Positions 6,942 through 11,476 of a stretch of DNA of 11,476 nucleotides are shown here, in pieces (the stretch's first letter is position 1; each line of letters begins with the position of its first letter). The stretch is from Acidobacteriota bacterium (lineage in GTDB: Bacteria; Acidobacteriota; Vicinamibacteria; Vicinamibacterales; Fen-181). The notes beneath the pieces are model-generated. The model worked only from the letters and a program-made list of their open reading frames with translations, was not told where the DNA came from and did not search any database. The stretch is from the NCBI GenBank assembly GCA_021779795.1, contig JAJXZZ010000057.1:1-11476 (forward strand), written 5' to 3'. Made by a program: the position numbers and the translations under genes.

Positions 6942-8444
6942 TTAGCGGCTCCTGAGCGCGGCCGCGAACGCCGCCGCGCGCTCGCGGCAGCCCAGGATCG
7001 GCGCGAGGCCCGCCGCGGCGGGCAACTCGGCGCCGCGGTCGATCGCCGGCACCGCCTGGTCCAGCTCGGGACCGCCCGCGAGCCCCGTCAGCGCGACGCG
7101 GATCGGGTGGAACAGCCCCTTGGCCTTCTGCCCGGTCGCCTGCTTGACCGAGCCCACCACGGCGCGGAACCGCTCGCGGTCGACCAGCCGCGGCGCGCCC
7201 GACAGCTCGCGCGCGAGCCGCTCGACGACGTCGCGGGCACCGTCGTGGGCGAGCACCTCGGCCACCTCGGGCAGCGCGACGGCGCGCACCGGGTCGAACG
7301 CGAACAGGAAGCCGAGGCGCGACGGGATCTCGTCCACCCGGTCCACCGACGCCGTGGCCATCGGCAGCACCGACGCGAGGTACTCGACGGCGGCGTCGCC
7401 GGCGTCGCGCGCCAGCCCCTCGCGCTCGAAGTACGCGAGCGAGAGCCGCGCGATCCGCGCGGGATCGGCCGCCCGCAGGTAGTGCCGATCCACCCAGGCG
7501 AGCTTCTCCTCGTCGAAGATGCCGGCGCTGTGGCCCACCGCGTCGATCGCGAAGCGCTTCGCCAGCTCCTCCACCGGCAGCAGCTCCTGGTCGCCGCCGG
7601 GCGACCAGCCGATGAGCGCGAGGTAGTTCACCAGCGCCTCGGGCAGGTAGCCCTTGGCGCGGAACTCGGCCACCGACGTGGCGCCGTGGCGCTTGGAGAG
7701 CGGCGTGTGGTCGGGCCCCATCACCAGCGCGAGGTGCGCGAAGGCCGGCGGCGCGAACCCGAGCGCCTCGTACAGCAGGATCTGCCGCGGCGTGTTGGAG
7801 ATGTGATCCTCGCCGCGCACCACGTGCGTCACCCGCATCAGGGCGTCGTCCACGACGACCGCGAAGTTGTAGGCCGGGTGGCCGTCCGAGCGCAGCAGCA
7901 CCGGGTCGCCGATCACGCTGGTGTGGAAGGCGACCGGACCGCGCACCAGGTCGGCGAACAGCACGTGGCGATCGTCGGGCACCCTGAACCGGACGACGGC
8001 CCGCTCGCCCGCGGCGATCCGGGCCCGCGCCTCGGCGGGCGTCACCGACCGGCAGGTGCCCCGGTACTTCGGCGGCCGGCCCGCGGCCAGCGCCGCCTGC
8101 CGATCGGCCTCGAGCTGCGCCGGCGGGCAGAAGCAGCGATAGGCGAGGCCGGCGTCGAGGAGCTTCGCGGCGTGCTCGTGGTAGAGGCCGAGCCGCTCCG
8201 ACTGCCGGTACGGCCCGTGCGGGCCCCCGACGTCCGGCCCCTCGTCCCACCGCAGCCCCATCCAGCGCAGGTCCTCGAGGATCGCGGACTCCGACTCGCG
8301 CGTCGATCGCTCGACGTCGGTGTCCTCGATGCGCAGGATGAACGTGCCGCCCGACCCGCGCGCCATCAGGTAGTTGAACAGCGCCGTGCGCGCGTTGCCC
8401 ACGTGCAGGTGGCCGGTCGGACTGGGAGCGAAGCGGACGCGCAT
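6942..8444 (-). CDS. gltX: Glutamyl-tRNA synthetase (class I)
   Basis: GltX charges tRNA with glutamate in the cytoplasm, for protein synthesis and possibly for tetrapyrrole synthesis. The 500-residue product starts MRVRFAPSPTGHLHVGNART. The HIGH-class motif is HVGN at 14-17, RIEDTD is at 38-43, and the KMSKS-class motif is LSKRHGA at 249-255 (Lys251). Cys104, Cys106, Tyr127 and Cys131 match the zinc site pattern of E. coli GluRS (CxC, 24 residues, CR). The C-terminal helical anticodon-binding region is complete in length. Whether it is discriminating or also makes Glu-tRNA-Gln cannot be told here. The ATG at 8442-8444 is fixed by the family N-terminus. It has no Shine-Dalgarno: a CCACTAG heptad array begins two bases upstream. 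It lies 72 bases after ispDF. Confidence 0.97.
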   Translation of the reverse strand: MRVRFAPSPTGHLHVGNARTALFNYLMARGSGGTFILRIEDTDVERSTRESESAILEDLRWMGLRWDEGPDVGGPHGPYRQSERLGLYHEHAAKLLDAGLAYRCFCPPAQLEADRQAALAAGRPPKYRGTCRSVTPAEARARIAAGERAVVRFRVPDDRHVLFADLVRGPVAFHTSVIGDPVLLRSDGHPAYNFAVVVDDALMRVTHVVRGEDHISNTPRQILLYEALGFAPPAFAHLALVMGPDHTPLSKRHGATSVAEFRAKGYLPEALVNYLALIGWSPGGDQELLPVEELAKRFAIDAVGHSAGIFDEEKLAWVDRHYLRAADPARIARLSLAYFEREGLARDAGDAAVEYLASVLPMATASVDRVDEIPSRLGFLFAFDPVRAVALPEVAEVLAHDGARDVVERLARELSGAPRLVDRERFRAVVGSVKQATGQKAKGLFHPIRVALTGLAGGPELDQAVPAIDRGAELPAAAGLAPILGCRERAAAFAAALRSR

Positions 8445-8446
8445 GG

Positions 8447-8513
<67 letters not shown>

Positions 8514-8537
8514 CTGTCACGCTGTCACGCTGTCACG
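8514..8537. repeat. CTGTCACG octamer array overlapping the ispDF 3' end
   Basis: Three exact tandem copies of CTGTCACG (coding strand CGTGACAG) run from 8514 to 8537, with three further matching bases to 8540. The array includes the ispDF stop codon TGA (8517-8519) and encodes the last six residues RDSVTA. Since eight is not a multiple of three, gain or loss of one copy would change the C-terminal reading frame. Confidence 0.9.
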
Positions 8538-9719
8538 CTGAAGGAGCGCGACCGCGTGAACGGCGAGGGCCTCACCCCGCCCCGTCGCGTCAACGCCCTC
8601 GTTGGTCTTCGCCTTCACGCTCACCGCCGACGCGGGCAGGCCGAGCGCGCGGGCGAGCGACGCCGCCATGGCGGCGCGGTGCGGCCCGAGCTTCGGCCGC
8701 TCGGTCACGATCGTGGCGTCCGCGTTGACGACGCGGAAGCCGAGCCGGCCGACCATCGCGACGGCCTGCTCGAGCAGCCCGATGCTCGACGCGCCGCGCC
8801 AGCGCGCGTCGGTGTCGGGGAAGTGCGTCCCGATGTCCCCGAGCGACGCCGCGCCGAGCAGGGCGTCGGTCACCGCGTGGCAGAGGGCGTCGGCGTCGGA
8901 ATGCCCGGCCAGTCCGCGGTCGAACGGGATCTCGACGCCGCCGAGGATCAGTCGGCGGCCGTCGGCGAACCGGTGCAGGTCGTACCCCGACCCGACGCGG
9001 AACTCGGGCGGCGCCGACGCGCCGCGAGGGGCGGGCCGCTCGGCCGACGATTCGTCCTTCACCAGCGCCTCCGCGATGACGAGGTCCTCGGCGGTCGTGA
9101 CCTTGATGTTCCGCGCGCTGCCCTCGACGAGCCGCACCCGGTGCCCGGCCCGCTCGGCCAGCGCCGCCTCGTCGGTGGCCTCCACGCCGCCCGCGCCGAG
9201 GGCGACGGCCGCGGCCAGGACGTCGCGGCGGAAGGCCTGCGGCGTCTGCGCGAGGAAGACGCGCTCGCGCGCGAGCGTCCGGTCGACGACCGGCGCGCCG
9301 TCCGCCGACCACTTGATCGTGTCGCGCGCGGGGAGCGCGACAATCGCCGCGCCCGACTCGGCGGCGGCGTCGATGGCGCCCTCGATCGCGGCCGCGTCGA
9401 CCAGCGGCCTCGCGGCGTCGTGGATCAGCACCACGTCGGCGTCCGGCGCCACGACCGCGAACCCGTTGGCCACCGAGTCCTGGCGGCGCCCGCCGCCGGC
9501 CACCAGGCGGACCCGCTCGCGCCGCAGGCACTCGGGCGGCGCCTCGATCCACTCGGGCGGCACCGCCACGATCACCTCGTCCACGCGGGGGCACCGCAGA
9601 AAAGCGTCCACGCTCCACTGCAGCATCGGGCGGCCGCCCAGCGCGAGCAACTGCTTGGGCATGGCGGCGCCGAGGCGGCGACCGCGTCCCCCTGCGGCGA
9701 TGATGGCGGTAACGTGCAT
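8517..9719 (-). CDS. ispDF: Bifunctional IspD/IspF of the MEP pathway
   Basis: The N-terminal half is 2-C-methyl-D-erythritol 4-phosphate cytidylyltransferase and the C-terminal half is the 2,4-cyclodiphosphate synthase, the third and fifth steps of the MEP isoprenoid pathway. The IspD part (about 1-222) has AAGGRGRRLG at 8-17 with Lys22, HDAARP at 100-105 and IKVTTAEDL at 205-213. A short Ala/Pro-rich linker (223-239) joins it to IspF. The IspF part has GSGYDLHRF at 243-251 (metal ligands Asp247 and His249), GHSDADALCH at 272-281 (His281), FPDTD at 300-304, RPKLGPH and KTNEGVDATGRGEA. Both active sites look intact in 400 residues. The ATG (9717-9719) has GGAAG upstream and a TATAAT box at a suitable distance. 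The last six residues are encoded by an octamer repeat. Confidence 0.96.
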   Translation of the reverse strand: MHVTAIIAAGGRGRRLGAAMPKQLLALGGRPMLQWSVDAFLRCPRVDEVIVAVPPEWIEAPPECLRRERVRLVAGGGRRQDSVANGFAVVAPDADVVLIHDAARPLVDAAAIEGAIDAAAESGAAIVALPARDTIKWSADGAPVVDRTLARERVFLAQTPQAFRRDVLAAAVALGAGGVEATDEAALAERAGHRVRLVEGSARNIKVTTAEDLVIAEALVKDESSAERPAPRGASAPPEFRVGSGYDLHRFADGRRLILGGVEIPFDRGLAGHSDADALCHAVTDALLGAASLGDIGTHFPDTDARWRGASSIGLLEQAVAMVGRLGFRVVNADATIVTERPKLGPHRAAMAASLARALGLPASAVSVKAKTNEGVDATGRGEALAVHAVALLQRDSVTA

Positions 9720-9751
9720 GGGCGGCTTCCGACTACCGGGCGCAACCTATG

Positions 9752-9757
9752 ATTATA
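9752..9757 (-). promoter_or_regulatory. -10 box (TATAAT) of a probable ispDF promoter
   Basis: The minus strand carries a perfect TATAAT at 9752-9757, in an AT-rich patch unusual for this DNA. A start near 9745 would give a leader of about 25 bases before the ispDF ATG, with GGAAG as Shine-Dalgarno. The -35 region is weak: the best candidate, TCGACC at 9773-9778, is only 15 bp away and lies inside an inverted repeat arm. An extended -10 TG motif is not present at the usual place. Confidence 0.6.
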
Positions 9758-9762
9758 CGACA

Positions 9763-9800
9763 TGTCGGCGGCGGTCGACGGTCATCGACCGCCGCCGACA
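9763..9800. repeat. Perfect 16-bp inverted repeat upstream of ispDF
   Basis: TGTCGGCGGCGGTCGA (9763-9778) and TCGACCGCCGCCGACA (9785-9800) are exact reverse complements with a six-base spacer. In RNA this would make a very stable hairpin after the B3/4 gene, so it may act as its terminator, although no U tract follows. It also covers the place where an ispDF -35 element should be. The right arm merges with the heptad array 9794-9840, which suggests the arm arose from inverted heptads. Confidence 0.8.
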
Positions 9801-9840
9801 GCCGACAGCCGACAGCCGACCGCCGACAGCCGACCGCCGA
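9794..9840. repeat. GCCGACA/GCCGACC heptad array downstream of the B3/4 gene
   Basis: Six full units start at 9794, 9801, 9808, 9815, 9822 and 9829. The fourth and sixth are GCCGACC and the others GCCGACA, with a partial unit to 9840. The array ends eight bases from the B3/4-gene stop codon. Its unit is close to, but distinct from, the one between gltX and rlmB. Confidence 0.85.
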
Positions 9841-9848
9841 ATTCCCCC

Positions 9849-10484
9849 TCACAGGACGAGGCGCAGGCGCTCGATGCCGCCCGCGTACGCGCGAATCCGT
9901 TCCGACGTGAGGTCGAGGGCCGACGCCACGGCCTCCGCGGCCAGGTCGCGCGGCGCGAAGATCACCGCCAGGACGCGCGTCGTCTCGACGGTCACCATCG
10001 TGCGCTGCGAGTCGGACGAGGGGTTGCCGAAGGGGCCGAGCCGGTCGGCCAGCGCCAGGCGCCCGGCCACGTGGATCGCGTCCTTTCGAATCCCCTGGTA
10101 TTGCTCGCCGGGGAGGCCCAGGCGCAGGATCACGTCGCCCTCGACCCGGTCGAGGTCGTAGAGCCCGTAGGGCAGCTGCAGCTCGAGCGAGCACCAGTTG
10201 CAGACGTCAACGAGCGAGTTGACGCGCGGCAGCGCCTCGCCCCTGGCCACGCGCCTCAGCAGCGCCTCCGAGGAGGGCCGCCGCTTCGTCGGGTCGAGGC
10301 CGACGCGGCGGTACATGGCGCGCACCGCCTCGCGCTCGGCCGGCGGGCCGGTCCGCGCGCGCACTTCCGCCTCGGCCAGCGGCGCGTCGAGCCGCCCGTC
10401 CCGCTCGACGGCGCGCACCTCGTCCACGCGCAGCACGCCGGGCCGTATGACGGCCGCGAGATCGGAAGCGAGCGTGACGGTCAT
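9849..10484 (-). CDS. Stand-alone B3/4 domain protein (PheRS beta-like)
   Basis: The protein resembles the B3/B4 tRNA-synthetase module found in the beta subunit of phenylalanyl-tRNA synthetase, occurring alone, as in the COG3382 group. In PheRS this module helps edit mischarged tRNA; the role of solo versions is not established. In 211 residues the family pattern is clear: AMYRRVGLDPTKRRPSSEAL (56-75), LLRRVARGEALPRVNSLVDV (75-94), NWCSLELQLPYGLYDLD (96-112), and GPFGNPSSDSQRTMVTVETT (150-169). I chose ATG at 10482-10484, where the family-like sequence starts. A GTG at 10521-10523 in the same frame overlaps the plsC stop as GTGA and would add 13 residues; no strong Shine-Dalgarno decides. 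It is probably cotranscribed with plsC. Confidence 0.82.
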   Translation of the reverse strand: MTVTLASDLAAVIRPGVLRVDEVRAVERDGRLDAPLAEAEVRARTGPPAEREAVRAMYRRVGLDPTKRRPSSEALLRRVARGEALPRVNSLVDVCNWCSLELQLPYGLYDLDRVEGDVILRLGLPGEQYQGIRKDAIHVAGRLALADRLGPFGNPSSDSQRTMVTVETTRVLAVIFAPRDLAAEAVASALDLTSERIRAYAGGIERLRLVL

Positions 10485-10519
10485 GGGTGTGCCTGGCGGA
10501 CCCCATCCGGCCGCGGCGT

Positions 10520-11278
10520 TCACTCGGCCGCGGCCGCCGCCGGCGCCGGCGGCTCGTCCACGTCGGCCCTGACGGCTTCGCGGATCCGCTCGGCCAGACG
10601 GCGCGCGCCTTCGGGCGTCGCCTCGAGCCCGCTGGTCGGCACCGGGTCGTGAACGACCAGCCGCACGTGCCCCGGGCAGGTCATCATCCGCCCCTTGCGC
10701 ATCACGTGCCGGCTGCCGCTCACCGACACCGGCACCAGGGGCAGCTCGGCCTGGATGGCCAGCAGAAAGCTCCCGCCCTTGAACCGCCCGACGCGGCCGT
10801 CGGCGCTCCTGGTGCCCTCGGGAAAGACGATGAGCGACAGCCCCTGCGACACCAGCCCCTTCCACCGCCTGAGGATGCCCCACTGGTCGGGGCGCGTGCG
10901 GTCCACCAGCAGGTGGCCCGTCCGGCTCAGATGCCAGCCCCAGAAGGGGAATTTGCCGAGCGAGGCCTTGGCGATGATCCGGAGCTGCCACGGCAGGTGC
11001 CAGAAGATGACCGGGATGTCGTAGATGCTCTGGTGGTTCGACACGAAGATGTAGGTCTTGCCCGGCGTCAGGCGCTCGACGCCCCGCACCTCGACGTCCA
11101 CGCCCGTCGTCGCCAGGATGAGCCACGCCCACGCGCGCGCGCAGCGGTGAGCAAAGTGGCCGCGCCGATCGACGAAGCTCGAGGCGATCGACACCGTCCC
11201 GAGCACGACCGAGTAGACCGCGATCGCCGGGATCAGGAAGAAGACGGTCCGCCACCAGTGGAACGGCGGGATCTTCAC
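10520..11278 (-). CDS. plsC: 1-acyl-sn-glycerol-3-phosphate acyltransferase (PlsC family)
   Basis: PlsC-type enzymes transfer an acyl chain to lysophosphatidic acid at the inner membrane, making phosphatidic acid for phospholipids. The 252-residue product has a hydrophobic N-terminal segment at about 11-34. It also has the four acyltransferase motifs: NHQSIYD at 81-87 (catalytic His82 and Asp87), VDRTRP at 125-130, FPEGTRS at 152-158 and LVPVSVSGS at 181-189. The tail from 240 is Ala/Pro-rich. The start is GTG at 11276-11278, which overlaps the TGA of the preceding gene as GTGA. Other glycerolipid or lyso-ornithine lipid acyltransferases share these motifs, so substrate is inferred from the family norm. 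Confidence 0.9.
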   Translation of the reverse strand: MKIPPFHWWRTVFFLIPAIAVYSVVLGTVSIASSFVDRRGHFAHRCARAWAWLILATTGVDVEVRGVERLTPGKTYIFVSNHQSIYDIPVIFWHLPWQLRIIAKASLGKFPFWGWHLSRTGHLLVDRTRPDQWGILRRWKGLVSQGLSLIVFPEGTRSADGRVGRFKGGSFLLAIQAELPLVPVSVSGSRHVMRKGRMMTCPGHVRLVVHDPVPTSGLEATPEGARRLAERIREAVRADVDEPPAPAAAAAE

Positions 11279-11476
11279 CGAGACCGCCCCTTCGCGTCGT
11301 CCCGGTCGGCCGGGCCCGCCGCCGGGCCTTGGCCGTTCGGCCTCGCCGGGGACGACGCCTGGCCGCCGTCGGCCTGCGGCGGCTGGGCCGGCGCCGCCTG
11401 GACCGCCGCCGCCGCGGGACCGGCCTCGATGTACCGCCCGAAGATCATCTTCCCCGCCGTCGTCTGCAGCACGCTC
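11275..11476 (-). CDS. C-terminal fragment of an unidentified protein
   Basis: The last 66 codons of a gene entering from the right edge are visible. They begin SVLQTTAGKMIFGRYIEAG and then become a low-complexity tail rich in Ala, Pro, Gln and Gly, ending DRDDAKGRSR. The first residues could be the end of a folded domain; the rest looks disordered. I do not recognise the family, and no start codon can be assigned. Reality as a coding sequence is supported by the frame staying open to the edge and by its stop overlapping the plsC GTG as GTGA, implying a coupled operon with plsC and the B3/4 gene. Confidence 0.55.
   Translation of the reverse strand, partial: SVLQTTAGKMIFGRYIEAGPAAAAVQAAPAQPPQADGGQASSPARPNGQGPAAGPADRDDAKGRSR

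Overview
The window is about 11.5 kb of very GC-rich bacterial DNA in which every supported gene lies on the minus strand, so transcription runs from position 11476 towards position 1. Gene content is almost wholly housekeeping and centred on translation. The lineage is best guessed as Acidobacteriota, perhaps a Vicinamibacteria-like organism. That guess rests on GC content, the form of EF-Tu and the intergenic heptad repeats. It is an inference, not a phylogenetic result.

In transcription order: the C-terminal end of an unidentified gene (11275-11476); a PlsC-type acyltransferase (10520-11278) coupled to it by a GTGA overlap; a stand-alone B3/4-domain protein (9849-10484, possibly starting at 10523 through a second GTGA overlap); a 129-bp gap with a perfect inverted repeat and a consensus -10 box; a bifunctional IspDF enzyme of the MEP isoprenoid pathway (8517-9719); glutamyl-tRNA synthetase GltX (6942-8444); and the 23S rRNA 2'-O-methyltransferase RlmB (5987-6763). 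A strong promoter (TTGTCC, 17 bp, TACGAT) then opens a four-tRNA cluster, Thr(UGU)-Tyr(GUA)-Gly(UCC)-Thr(GGU), all with encoded CCA ends. It is followed by tuf (3883-5082), and tuf leads into the S10 ribosomal protein operon: rpsJ, rplC, rplD, rplW, rplB, rpsS, rplV and the first codons of rpsC, which runs off the left edge.

The tRNA order and the following tuf match the classical thrU-tyrU-glyT-thrT-tufB operon of Escherichia coli. Here that operon is joined directly to the S10 operon, where one often finds rpsL-rpsG-fusA-tuf. One promoter may thus feed tRNAs, EF-Tu and ribosomal proteins, with hairpins in the tuf leader and on both sides of rpsJ as candidate control or processing points.

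The most unusual structure is between the genes. At least seven short tandem arrays have different sequences but the same 7-bp period (111-148, 3374-3458, 3831-3884, 6807-6841, 6849-6903, 8447-8513, 9794-9840), plus one 8-bp array (8514-8537). Several abut or include a stop codon, one sits against the gltX start in place of a ribosome binding site, and one encodes the last residues of IspDF. EF-Tu also has a non-canonical switch I: the RGIT segment is replaced and the loop is five residues longer than in E. coli. I saw no CRISPR array, transposon, phage gene or defence system.
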